This document shows positions 1 to 7,047 of a DNA stretch of 14,036 nucleotides, in pieces (position 1 is the first letter of the stretch; every line of letters starts with the position of its first letter). The position numbers were made by a program, and so were the translations under genes. The stretch spans positions 1 through 14,036 of the forward strand of contig DEYM01000164.1 in assembly GCA_002364555.1 (NCBI GenBank), in the 5' to 3' direction. The notes below the pieces were generated by a model that saw only the letters and a list, made by a program, of their open reading frames with translations, made no database searches and was not told where the DNA came from. The DNA comes from Phycisphaerales bacterium UBA3158 (GTDB taxonomy: Bacteria > Planctomycetota > Phycisphaerae > Phycisphaerales > SM1A02).

Positions 1-245
1 TTACCTCACCAACAACCTGATAGGACATTCCCCGCTCTCTTGGCGCCCGAAGGCTTTGGTCCGGAGACATTATCGAGTATTACTCCCAGTTTCCCGGGGC
101 TATCCTCGACCTAGAGGTACGTAGGAATGTATTCCTAGCCCTTTCGCCACTTCATATACCCCCGAAGGGGTTTTCATCGTTCGACTTGCATGTTTTAGCC
201 ATGCCGCCAGCGTTCAATCTGAGCCAGTATCAAACTCTTCAATTG
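1..245 (-). rRNA. rrs: 16S ribosomal RNA, 5' portion (gene continues beyond left edge)
   Basis: Read on the minus strand, the segment starts with the conserved 16S 5' sequence GAAGAGTTTGATACTGGCTC, followed by the universal block ATTGAACGCTGGCGGCATG and ACATGCAAGTCGAACG. Helices of the V1 and V2 regions follow, including a CCCCTTCGGGG hairpin and the conserved GGGAAACTGGGAGTAATAC segment. The 5' end is set near 245 by aligning with the E. coli start at AAATTGAAGAG, so it may be off by a few bases. Only about the first sixth of the molecule is present. The V1-V2 style fits Planctomycetota, probably Phycisphaerae, but this is judged by eye. Confidence 0.96.
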
Positions 246-301
246 AAAAATGAACGCCACCCCGAGGGGCAGCGAAATCTTCTTACGAAGACAAGAACTG
301 G

Positions 302-351
302 CGCCCTGGAAACGGAATCATCCATAAATGGAATCAACGGAGACCAGGGCG
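302..351 (-). other. Leader hairpin near the 16S 5' end
   Basis: CGCCCTGG at 302-309 and CCAGGGCG at 344-351 are perfect inverted repeats. The loop contains a second small inverted repeat, CCAT-aa-ATGG, around 322-331. The structure would form in the rRNA leader about 57 nt before mature 16S and may be a processing stem or part of leader folding. Its role is not proven. Confidence 0.55.
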
Positions 352-378
352 GTCATTTCATCGACACGAGGCCGATGT

Positions 379-403
379 CAGTTGGACGGCTAAGTCCCAA
401 CTG
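379..403 (-). other. Leader hairpin
   Basis: CAGTTGG at 379-385 pairs with CCAACTG at 397-403, and the stem extends inward by two pairs past one bulged base. No T-tract follows on either strand, so it is unlikely to be a terminator. It lies inside the 16S leader. Confidence 0.5.
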
Positions 404-411
404 ATAAGTTT

Positions 412-488
412 TCGAACATCACTACCTCGCCAACCGGGAAGGCTGGCGAGTTGTCTTAAATTGACATTTGCATCACAAGGATGTTCGA
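412..488 (-). other. Nested leader stem-loops
   Basis: TCGAACATC at 412-420 is an exact inverted repeat of GATGTTCGA at 480-488. Nested inside is a hairpin of CTCGCCA (426-432) with TGGCGAG (444-450). A further inverted repeat, TGATCAG 492-498 and CTGATCA 507-513, lies just outside. Together they predict a folded domain in the rRNA leader. On the plus strand the inner hairpin is followed by TTGTCTT, but no plus-strand gene ends there. Confidence 0.5.
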
Positions 489-600
489 GGATGATCAGCT
501 GTGAACCTGATCACCCACGGTTTTTCACCTTACAGACATACGTGTGTGAACACCTATGCTGCAAAGTCACATCCTCGCGGCTTGTCATCCAACTGTTCAC

Positions 601-612
601 TTTTCAAGGAGC
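601..612 (-). promoter_or_regulatory. boxA-like antitermination element of the rRNA leader
   Basis: On the minus strand this reads GCTCCTTGAAAA, one mismatch from the common bacterial boxA form GCTCTTTGAAAA. It lies about 90 nt after the predicted rRNA transcription start. Upstream in the transcript, at 641-652, GTTG and CAAC arms around a 4-nt loop could act as a boxB-like hairpin. Known boxA binds NusB/S10 to prevent premature termination on rRNA; the assignment here rests on motif and position only. Confidence 0.45.
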
Positions 613-708
613 TCGGTCTGTTCGGCCCAGTCTCTGACGAGTTGTCATCAACCATGCCGAACAATGCCACACGACCGACGATTCGCCGGGCGATATGGCA
701 AGTCGGTG

Positions 709-736
709 ATTGTACCTTCAACGCATAGGTTGTCAA
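709..736 (-). promoter_or_regulatory. 16S rRNA promoter (sigma-70 type)
   Basis: On the minus strand a perfect -35 box TTGACA (731-736) is followed by a 16 nt spacer and a -10 box TACAAT (709-714, one mismatch from TATAAT). It faces the 16S gene and is the best promoter match in the region. Transcription should begin near 702. Confidence 0.75.
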
Positions 737-747
737 CCTCCTGAAAC

Positions 748-761
748 ACTCCATCTGGAGT
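748..761 (-). terminator. Weak hairpin after comF, possible terminator
   Basis: ACTCC (748-752) and GGAGT (757-761) form a 5 bp stem with a 4 nt loop, 17 nt past the comF stop and followed on the minus strand by GTTTC. The stem is short and lacks a true U-tract, so termination here is doubtful. It lies just before the rRNA -35 box. Confidence 0.25.
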
Positions 762-777
762 TTCTCCATCTTATCTT

Positions 778-1548
778 TCAGATGTGCTCCAAATTTCGGT
801 TCGTGGACACTGCCAGAACAGCCGCATGGACCGAAACAGGTTCAAGCTGCCTTAGAGCCCCACCAGCGACCATCATCGATCGGCCTGTGGTCAGTACATC
901 ATCCACCAGCAGGACCGATTTACCCTTAAAACAAGGCAAACGACGAGCAAACCCACCAAAGCCACGACGACGAATCCAAATGTCACCGTGGCTGGCCCTT
1001 TCACGATTAGTCCGAGAAAGACCCGCCTGAGGCAAACCAGGGCCCTTTTTTAGCGGCTGGATCACCTTGATGCCAAGACGTCTGGCCAAGGAATGGGCGA
1101 TCAAACTGGCATGGTCAACCCTCCTGTCGATCTTTCGCCAGAAGGGCATGGGCATCGCAACAGCTATCCAATGCTCCGAATCAAAGCCTTTCTGAAATTG
1201 CTTTTCAGCCGCCAGAGCCAAATGCATGCCCAGAACGTCCGCAAGCTCACCTCTGGCCTGATATTTCAAGGCTCGAATGCCCTCTGCCAGCAGCCCCTCA
1301 AATGGCCCCAGTGTGATGACGCCATCCAGAATGCCGGGTGCACCTCGACAGGACCCACAACCCGACGTGGTGGCTTCTCCTGCCCCGACAGGCTGACCAC
1401 ATCGCACACAACGTTCCCAGCCTGCCTCCAGAGAGCGGATATGCGACATATCCGTGACTGAAGGACGAGCCAGCCCGATCAGACCCTCGATGATTCTGTC
1501 CAGACTCCCCTTTCCATGGCGATTCGCGTTCACTTGATTTGAATTCAT
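778..1548 (-). CDS. comF: ComF family phosphoribosyltransferase-like protein
   Basis: The 256-residue product has the two parts of the ComF family. Near the N-terminus is a zinc-ribbon-like set of cysteines, C47-x-x-C50 and C64-x-x-C67. The C-terminal half is a type I phosphoribosyltransferase fold with the PRPP-binding loop LLVDDVLTTGRSM at about 213-225. The region QAGLSRTNRERASHG (174-188) matches the conserved stretch before that loop in ComF/GntX proteins. In known systems ComF takes part in uptake of transforming DNA, but many relatives occur without competence genes, and none are seen here. The ATG at 1548 has a GGTGG sequence directly before it, unusually close for a ribosome binding site, so the start is only moderately sure. 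It is divergent from the methyltransferase gene and lies directly upstream of the rRNA promoter. Confidence 0.88.
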   Translation of the reverse strand: MNSNQVNANRHGKGSLDRIIEGLIGLARPSVTDMSHIRSLEAGWERCVRCGQPVGAGEATTSGCGSCRGAPGILDGVITLGPFEGLLAEGIRALKYQARGELADVLGMHLALAAEKQFQKGFDSEHWIAVAMPMPFWRKIDRRVDHASLIAHSLARRLGIKVIQPLKKGPGLPQAGLSRTNRERASHGDIWIRRRGFGGFARRLPCFKGKSVLLVDDVLTTGRSMMVAGGALRQLEPVSVHAAVLAVSTNRNLEHI

Positions 1549-1696
1549 CCACCTATGTTCAACGAGACTGAACCGTGCCTGCTTCAGAAGGCCTTATTGG
1601 CCTTTGATTCCAATTGGATACGCAATGCCCATGTGCATGATGATGGCTGATCGAGCTGCATGCGAAACTCGGTTGCCAACGTTATGTTGGCTCGTG

Positions 1697-2908
1697 ATGT
1701 CTCAGCTCGGCGACAAGAACGACAAGCTGGAAGCCTGGCAATACCTGATTCATGAGAAGGGTCGATCTCTCATGACCGCATCACGTGGATGCAGCCCCGG
1801 GGATGTCACTGGAATCAGCAAGCTCAGAAAACAGTGGACCGCCAATCAGGTGTCCGCCGCACTCGAACTGCAGGAAGCCCGCAGACGAGCGGTCGACAAG
1901 TTCGAACATCCCGATCAACTGATCGCTGATCGAGTGGGTGTCGAGCAGTCGACCGGGACGCATATCGCTCGTTACAAGGCACGCCGTTTTCATGATTCAG
2001 GCATTCGACGGATCAGCGATCTGTGCTGTGGAATCGGTGGTGATTCCATGCAATTCGCCGCGATCATGGAGACAACCGCCATCGACATGGATCCCGTCAA
2101 GGCCTGGATGACAGGCGAAAATGCGCATTGCCGAACCGTGTGCGCAGATGTCATGGACCTCTCCATCGAGAGTGATGCCATTCACATCGATCCCGCAAGA
2201 CGTGATCCAGGCAGTGGCCAGCGAACCCACGAACCGGCACGGTGGTCACCTGACGAGGTGGCGATTCGATCACTTCTTGAGAAGTATCCGAACGCCTCCG
2301 TGAAGATGGGGCCAGGTATCGATACGAGAAACTTCTCTCTGGAATCCGCCGGAAGCGAACTCGAATTCATCAGCATGAATGGCCAACTGAAACAAGCCGT
2401 CCTCTGGACCGGCAAGCTCGCACGAGGGTCCCGACGAGCAACTCTATGTTCCAACGAGGACATCCTGACTCTTCATTCGGACATGCCCGAGCCTGCCCCT
2501 GTCAAAGAGCCATGCTGGGTCGATTCATGGCTTCACGTGCCGGATCCATCCGTCGAAAGAGCGCGACTACTTGGACTACTCTGCCGGGAATGGCATCTTG
2601 CAGAACCCTGCGAGGGCCTTGGACTGCTTGTAGGCGACGACATGGCCAGCTCCCCCTGGTTGACGCCCTATCAGGTCGTCGATCAGGTTCCGTGGAGAAT
2701 CGATCGGATCAAGGACTGGCTCAGACATCATGATGCCGGACAGGTTGAAATCAGAACTCGCGGCAAAGCGGTCGATGACGTCGACAGACTTCGTTCGGAG
2801 TTCAGTGGTGATGGAAACCGCCCCTGGACAGTCTTCGGATTGAGGCTTGGTCATTCCAAAGTCGCGGTCATGACACACCCCAGAAGCCAGGCGCATCCAC
2901 AGCCATGA
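1697..2908 (+). CDS. Class I SAM-dependent methyltransferase with THUMP-like C-terminal domain
   Basis: The 403-residue product has a Rossmann-type methyltransferase core. SAM-binding motif I is DLCCGIGGD (108-116), the acidic AIDMDP follows at 128-133, D151 lies after the third strand, and the catalytic-type motif is IDPARR (164-169). This pattern is typical of a bacterial methyltransferase family whose C-terminus carries a THUMP-like domain, matching residues ~320-395. Such proteins are thought to act on RNA, but the substrate is not established. The frame stays open upstream to a TTG at 1604 and an ATG at 1625. The ATG at 1697 was chosen because the extra N-terminus is Met/Cys-rich and unlike the family, and because similarity to family members seems to begin just after it. 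No clear Shine-Dalgarno was found for any candidate. The stop abuts the stop of the next gene. Confidence 0.82.
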   Translation: MSQLGDKNDKLEAWQYLIHEKGRSLMTASRGCSPGDVTGISKLRKQWTANQVSAALELQEARRRAVDKFEHPDQLIADRVGVEQSTGTHIARYKARRFHDSGIRRISDLCCGIGGDSMQFAAIMETTAIDMDPVKAWMTGENAHCRTVCADVMDLSIESDAIHIDPARRDPGSGQRTHEPARWSPDEVAIRSLLEKYPNASVKMGPGIDTRNFSLESAGSELEFISMNGQLKQAVLWTGKLARGSRRATLCSNEDILTLHSDMPEPAPVKEPCWVDSWLHVPDPSVERARLLGLLCREWHLAEPCEGLGLLVGDDMASSPWLTPYQVVDQVPWRIDRIKDWLRHHDAGQVEIRTRGKAVDDVDRLRSEFSGDGNRPWTVFGLRLGHSKVAVMTHPRSQAHPQP

Positions 2909-3184
2909 TCAGGCTGCTGCCGCTGATGATTCCAAACCCACCAATGCCAGTTGCATGACGGCCTCCCGACCGATCTCACGAGGATTCCCGACTACCCGAG
3001 CGAGCTCTCCCGGCTCCATCTGAAGATCACCAGCACATTCAGTCAGAAGCGATGCCGCCAGGCCATCCAGAGAGCGACGGGCATCCATATGCCCGGTGCC
3101 AAACCCCAGTCGGTGAGCCAATCGTCTGCGATGGGCCTCTGAGCAGGCCTCAAGCCAACCAAGAACGATGTTTCCTGCAACCAT
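2909..3184 (-). CDS. Hypothetical protein, 91 residues
   Basis: The product is not recognised. The start at 3184 is well supported: a consensus AGGAGG (3192-3197) sits 7 nt before the ATG. Two longer starts at 3298 and 3214 in the same frame lack such a site. The sequence looks mainly helical, with an Arg/His-rich stretch at residues 19-25, an acidic segment (EPGELARVVGNPREIGREAV, ~57-76) and an alanine tail. No signal peptide, membrane segment or metal-binding cluster is evident. It converges on the methyltransferase gene with no bases between the two stop codons. It could be a small regulator or a DNA/RNA-binding adaptor, but nothing shows this. Confidence 0.6.
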   Translation of the reverse strand: MVAGNIVLGWLEACSEAHRRRLAHRLGFGTGHMDARRSLDGLAASLLTECAGDLQMEPGELARVVGNPREIGREAVMQLALVGLESSAAAA

Positions 3185-3376
3185 AAATGGCCCTCCTGGC
3201 CTTGTGAGCGTCATTCGAGTTCCAGAGAAGCCGAATGTGGCTCTCTGAGGCGGTCTCACGGGCTTCCTACCCGGGAAGATCGCTCTTCTGCCGGACAATG
3301 CCCCTGCGAACCCCCTCTTTTCAGTGACTCAGCGGGATTCTCGAATAAATGAGGATAAATCCAGAGTAACCGAAAA
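3185..3376. other. Divergent intergenic region, no gene seen
   Basis: This stretch separates the 91-codon minus gene from the plus-strand sigma-like gene and must hold both promoters. It includes the ribosome binding site of the minus gene (3192-3197) and a small inverted repeat of CTTCC and GGAAG around 3263-3278. No convincing sigma-70 promoter was found on either strand. The likely plus-strand promoter is listed separately. Confidence 0.4.
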
Positions 3377-3400
3377 GAACCCTACGACCGACGGTTGTCT
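3377..3400 (+). promoter_or_regulatory. Possible ECF-type promoter before the sigma-like gene
   Basis: GAAC (3377-3380) is separated by 16 nt from GTCT (3397-3400), the arrangement known for many ECF sigma promoters (GAAC in the -35, a TCT-type -10). It lies about 55 nt before the GTG start of a gene that itself resembles an ECF sigma factor, so autoregulation is possible. The motifs are short and could match by chance. Confidence 0.3.
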
Positions 3401-3455
3401 CCTTTGTTACCCGGTCCGGAATTCAACTCCGGCCAGATCCTCGAAAGGATGAAAC

Positions 3456-3980
3456 GTGCCTCAAGCAACATCAACCGGACAGATACTCGACCTCTTCGAG
3501 AAGCACTACGAGGATCTTTATTGTCATCTTCGACGGTTTACGACCCCACGAGAAACAGAACAGCTCTGTCGCGAAACATTCAATGAACTGGTCTCCGATG
3601 ATTCCATCGAGACGGCCCTACCCACTCGCGAACACCTCTTCGAGGTCTCGGAAAAACTTCTTCGCGAACGATATAGACCGTTGAGACGTATCGCGGAGGC
3701 TATCAGGCGTCTGAACAGCCAGAAAGAATGGAACCCAAGAAAGGAACAGAAACAAGGGAGCGGTCGGGCACCGGTTGCCACCCGACTCCTTCGAAAGATG
3801 GAACGTGAAATGAAACAACTACCGAGCGATCTTCGTCAGGCATTGATACTGCTAATTGGTCAGCAGTTGCCCGCTGAAGAAGCGTCCATGCGCATGGGAG
3901 TCTCGGAAGAACTTATAGACAAGTGGGCTACACACGGCCTGCGCCGATTGACACAACGGATGTACAGCCATGGGAACTAA
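3456..3980 (+). CDS. Divergent ECF-like RNA polymerase sigma factor
   Basis: The 174-residue product has the two-domain layout and length of ECF sigma factors. Residues ~12-50 (LFEKHYEDLYCHLRRF and following) resemble region 2, which binds core polymerase and the -10 element. Residues ~115-170 resemble region 4: LPSDLRQALILL then a helix-turn-helix LPAEEASMRMGVSEELIDKW and a basic GLRRLTQRM end. The linker (~75-110) is unusually basic. Region 2 is poorly conserved and lacks the usual clear D-x-x-Q-x-x-F motif, so it may be a degenerate or specialised sigma or a related DNA-binding regulator. The GTG at 3456 was chosen because AAGGA lies 6 nt upstream (3445-3449). The 62-codon ORF overlaps its end by 11 nt, suggesting translational coupling. 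Confidence 0.65.
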   Translation: MPQATSTGQILDLFEKHYEDLYCHLRRFTTPRETEQLCRETFNELVSDDSIETALPTREHLFEVSEKLLRERYRPLRRIAEAIRRLNSQKEWNPRKEQKQGSGRAPVATRLLRKMEREMKQLPSDLRQALILLIGQQLPAEEASMRMGVSEELIDKWATHGLRRLTQRMYSHGN

Positions 3981-4158
3981 AATCGAAAACAATATGATTG
4001 ATCCACAAATACAACACGAAGCAGCGTGTAGCAAGATTCGCGTACGCGAGCATCTTCTACGCACGATCGAAGAAAGCAACTGCGAACTTGATCTGACCAT
4101 CGAATCCGAATGGTCCGAGATGTCGCACTCAGGAGAATTCGAAGCGATTCTTGCCTGA
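3970..4158 (+). CDS. Small hypothetical protein overlapping the sigma-like gene
   Basis: The 62-residue product starts at an ATG inside the last codons of the sigma-like gene (11 nt overlap), a usual sign of translational coupling. It is acidic and probably helical: a middle segment KIRVREHLLRTIEESN is followed by an acidic end with four Glu/Asp-rich turns. There is no membrane segment and no zinc-binding HxxxCxxC motif, so it is not a standard ZAS-type anti-sigma factor. Its position suggests it may act with the sigma-like protein, which is inference only. No strong ribosome binding site is visible, and a chance ORF cannot be excluded. Confidence 0.5.
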   Translation: MGTKIENNMIDPQIQHEAACSKIRVREHLLRTIEESNCELDLTIESEWSEMSHSGEFEAILA

Positions 4159-4216
4159 ATACACATGTCTCCCCCCCGATGTCCCCGGTTCACGCCAACC
4201 AGGGAATCAAGCAAAA

Positions 4217-4246
4217 GCCCCCCGTAGCCTCGTGGCTGCGGGGGGC
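4217..4246 (-). terminator. Strong rho-independent terminator after acnA
   Basis: GCCCCCCGTAGCC and GGCTGCGGGGGGC form a 13 bp stem (one T-G wobble) with a 4 nt loop. On the minus strand the stem is followed by GCTTTTGCTTG, giving a short T-run. It lies 31 nt past the acnA stop. On the plus strand it follows the 62-codon ORF by 58 nt without a T-tract, so it may also slow transcription from that side. Confidence 0.85.
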
Positions 4247-4276
4247 GATTCATTCGATCGGGGATGGTTCAACTAC

Positions 4277-6976
4277 CTATTCGGAAGCCATTCGACGCAG
4301 GACCGTGTGAAGGATCCCGCCGTTCTTGAGATACTGTATCTCCACAGGCGTGTCGGCACGAACCATCACCTTGAAACGCTTCTGCCCATCATCTCCATGG
4401 GCAATCACCTCGATCTCCTGCCTTGGCTCAAGGGAGTCGTCCACCGAGATGGAGAACGACTCGCTTCCATTGAGCCCGATCGAGTCAGCTGATTCCCCCG
4501 AAGAATATTCCAGGGGAAGCACGCCCATTCCGATCAGATTCGATCTGTGGATTCGCTCATAGGATTCGGCGATGACTGCTCGGACACCCAGCAGATAGGT
4601 CCCTTTCGCGGCCCAGTCCCGCGACGAACCCATGCCGTAGTCCTTGCCCGCCAGAACGACGAGCGGGGTTCCATCCCTCTGATAGCTGCAACTGGCTTCG
4701 TAGATCGACTTGACCTGTCCATCCGTGAAGTCCATGGTCCATCCACCCTCCGTACCCGGTGCAAGCTGATTGCGCACTCGGACATTGCCAAAGGTGCCGC
4801 GAACCATGATGAGGTCGTTGCCACGACGTGAGCCGAAGCTGTTGAACATCTCCGGTGAGACGCCATGCTCCTGCAACCACAGCCCCGCTGGCGAATCCGT
4901 TCCGATCGCTCCCGCCGGTGATATGTGATCCGTGGTGACCGAATCCCCGAGCTTGCAGAGCACACGAGCCGATTCGATGCTGTGGATCCCCGGCGGTTCA
5001 ACACCCATGTCCTGGAAGAACGGCGGATTGTGGATGTAGGTACTGTCATCGGACCATTCGAACAGTGCGCCACCGCTTGTCGGAATCGCCTGCCATTCGG
5101 AGGATCCCTTGAATACGTCGGCGTACTGCTCTGTGAATTCCTTTCGGGTGACAGAGGAGGACACGATGGAGTCGACTTCGGCCTGCGTCGGCCAGATGTC
5201 GGACAGGTAGACCGGCTCTCCGGACTGGTTCTCCCCGATTGCCTCGACTTCGAAATCGATGTCTATCCTGCCAGCCAGCGCATAGGCCACGACCAGCGGT
5301 GGCGAGGCCAGATAGTTGGCACGAACATCGGGACTGATACGGCCTTCGAAGTTGCGGTTGCCACTCAGAACGGCCGCGGCCACGAGATCATTCTCGTTGA
5401 TGCCCTCATGAATCGGATCGGGCAGTGGCCCCGAGTTGCCGATGCAGGTCGTGCATCCGTAACCGACGAGATAGAACCCGGCCGCCTCCAGATCCGGCAT
5501 CAGCTCCGCCCTGTTGAGATATTCCGTCACGACTGTCGAACCGGGTGCCAACGAGGTCTTCACCCATGGCTTCCTCGTGAGCCCAAGTGCACTGGCCTTG
5601 CGAGCGACCAACCCGGCCGCCACCATCACATCGGGGTTACTGGTGTTGGTGCATGAGGTGATCGCCGCGATGACCACGCTTCCATCGTGAAGCTCGAAGG
5701 TCTCACCTTCAGATGTGACCGTCGCAGGCTGCGCGAGAACCGCCGTTCCGCCTTCACCGGAATCCCGACCGAGGGTTCCAGTCAGATCCCGGTCCCATGT
5801 GGACTTCATGTCCTTGAGATCGATTCGATCCTGAGGTCGCTTGGGGCCGGCCATCGCAGGGGATACATCTCCAAGATCCAGTTCGACGACGGCGGTGTAT
5901 TTCACATCCCTGTTTGGATCATGCCACAGCCCCTGGACTCGGCAGTACTGCTCGACCGTCTCGACCAGCGCCTCATCACGTCCTGTGAGCCTCATGTATT
6001 CGATTGTCCGTTCATCGACCGGGAAGTATCCCATCGTCGCACCGTATTCGGGCGCCATGTTCGCGATGGTCGCCCGGTTGGCCAGTGGCATGGTTTCCAG
6101 GCCGGGGCCGAAGAACTCCACGAATTTGCCTACGACACCATGTTCACGAAGCATCTCAGTGACTCTCAGAACAAGATCCGTGGCGGTGCAACCCTCTGCC
6201 AGGGTGCCTTTCATCTTGAATCCGACCACCTCCGGAAGAAGCATGAAGATCGGCTGACCGAGCATGCAGGCCTCTGCCTCGATGCCGCCAACGCCCCATC
6301 CGAGGACGCCCAGACCGTTGATCATCGTGGTATGGGAATCGGTACCCACCAGACTATCGGGATACAGCCATGTGCCATCATCCCAGCAGACCTTGGCGAG
6401 GTACTCCAGATTGACCTGATGGACGATACCCGTCGCCGGCGGTACCACCCGGAAATTCTCGAAGGCCGACTGCCCCCACTTCAGGAAGGTATAGCGTTCG
6501 TTGTTTCTGGCGAATTCCTTCTCGGCGTTGATGGTCAATGCCACACCGGAATTGAAAGCGTCCACCTGTACGGAGTGATCGATCACGAGATCACATGGAA
6601 CCAGTGGATTGACCTTGGCGGCATTGGATTCATCACCGGTCATATCGACGATTGCCGATCGCATGGCAGCCAGATCGACCATGGCGGGAACACCGGTGAA
6701 ATCCTGAAGGACAACCCGGCTTGGATTGAACGGAATCTCATTGGCCTCGACACGGGTGGCGTCATAGGCCCCCAGCGTCTTGATGGCTTCCGGAGTCACT
6801 ACGGAACCATCACAGGTTCTCAGGCAGGACTCGAGCAGAATTCTGATGCTGTAGGGCATCGAAGACAGTCCTGGAGCCATCTCATCCAGAGCATCCAGAG
6901 AGGCGATCTGGCGCTTACCCAGAGGGGTATCCAGCTCACGAAAGGCACCGAACACGTCATTTGCAGACGTCGACAT
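4277..6976 (-). CDS. acnA: Aconitate hydratase A (aconitase)
   Basis: The 899-residue product matches AcnA/IRP-type aconitase in length and order of domains. It should interconvert citrate and isocitrate through cis-aconitate in the TCA cycle, in the cytoplasm. The three [4Fe-4S] ligands are visible: C442 in SCTNTSNP and C508/C511 in GYGCTTCIGNSGP. Substrate-site motifs include GTDSHTT (211-217), NFEGRISPDVRANYLASP (542-559) and, in the swivel domain, YGMGSSRDWAAKG (780-792). The ATG at 6976 was chosen because AGGAG (6984-6988) lies 7 nt upstream; the ATG one codon earlier (6979) and a TTG at 6994 are less well placed. The gene follows cysE by 71 nt with no clear terminator between, and ends before a strong terminator. 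A TAGAAT -10-like box upstream lacks a matching -35. Confidence 0.97.
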   Translation of the reverse strand: MSTSANDVFGAFRELDTPLGKRQIASLDALDEMAPGLSSMPYSIRILLESCLRTCDGSVVTPEAIKTLGAYDATRVEANEIPFNPSRVVLQDFTGVPAMVDLAAMRSAIVDMTGDESNAAKVNPLVPCDLVIDHSVQVDAFNSGVALTINAEKEFARNNERYTFLKWGQSAFENFRVVPPATGIVHQVNLEYLAKVCWDDGTWLYPDSLVGTDSHTTMINGLGVLGWGVGGIEAEACMLGQPIFMLLPEVVGFKMKGTLAEGCTATDLVLRVTEMLREHGVVGKFVEFFGPGLETMPLANRATIANMAPEYGATMGYFPVDERTIEYMRLTGRDEALVETVEQYCRVQGLWHDPNRDVKYTAVVELDLGDVSPAMAGPKRPQDRIDLKDMKSTWDRDLTGTLGRDSGEGGTAVLAQPATVTSEGETFELHDGSVVIAAITSCTNTSNPDVMVAAGLVARKASALGLTRKPWVKTSLAPGSTVVTEYLNRAELMPDLEAAGFYLVGYGCTTCIGNSGPLPDPIHEGINENDLVAAAVLSGNRNFEGRISPDVRANYLASPPLVVAYALAGRIDIDFEVEAIGENQSGEPVYLSDIWPTQAEVDSIVSSSVTRKEFTEQYADVFKGSSEWQAIPTSGGALFEWSDDSTYIHNPPFFQDMGVEPPGIHSIESARVLCKLGDSVTTDHISPAGAIGTDSPAGLWLQEHGVSPEMFNSFGSRRGNDLIMVRGTFGNVRVRNQLAPGTEGGWTMDFTDGQVKSIYEASCSYQRDGTPLVVLAGKDYGMGSSRDWAAKGTYLLGVRAVIAESYERIHRSNLIGMGVLPLEYSSGESADSIGLNGSESFSISVDDSLEPRQEIEVIAHGDDGQKRFKVMVRADTPVEIQYLKNGGILHTVLRRMASE

Positions 6977-7047
6977 CATCGAACTCCTCATCAATTGCTT
7001 TAAAAAGGCATTCTACCGGAGAGTGAGCGATTCAGGGGGATCAATCA

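Larger units (their letters stand above)
246..702 (-). promoter_or_regulatory. 16S rRNA 5' leader (pre-rRNA spacer), no protein gene
   Basis: This is the ~457 nt between the predicted transcription start (a few bases after the -10 box at 709-714) and the mature 16S 5' end. It carries no convincing coding sequence; the short open frames on either strand have no ribosome binding site or recognisable product. It is rich in inverted repeats, listed separately, and has a boxA-like motif near its start. The length and structure fit an rRNA leader used for antitermination and RNase processing. That role is inferred from position. Confidence 0.7.

Noticed and set aside
461..466. A plus-strand TTGACA that could be a -35 box
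   Set aside because: No -10 box lies at a suitable distance and no plus-strand gene follows; it falls inside the rRNA leader.
501..769. Several short open frames on both strands in the rRNA leader
   Set aside because: They lack ribosome binding sites and known products and overlap the leader and promoter.
5687..7003. A 438-codon plus-strand open frame opposite acnA
   Set aside because: It runs exactly antisense to a clear aconitase gene and its product resembles no family; long antisense frames arise from codon bias.
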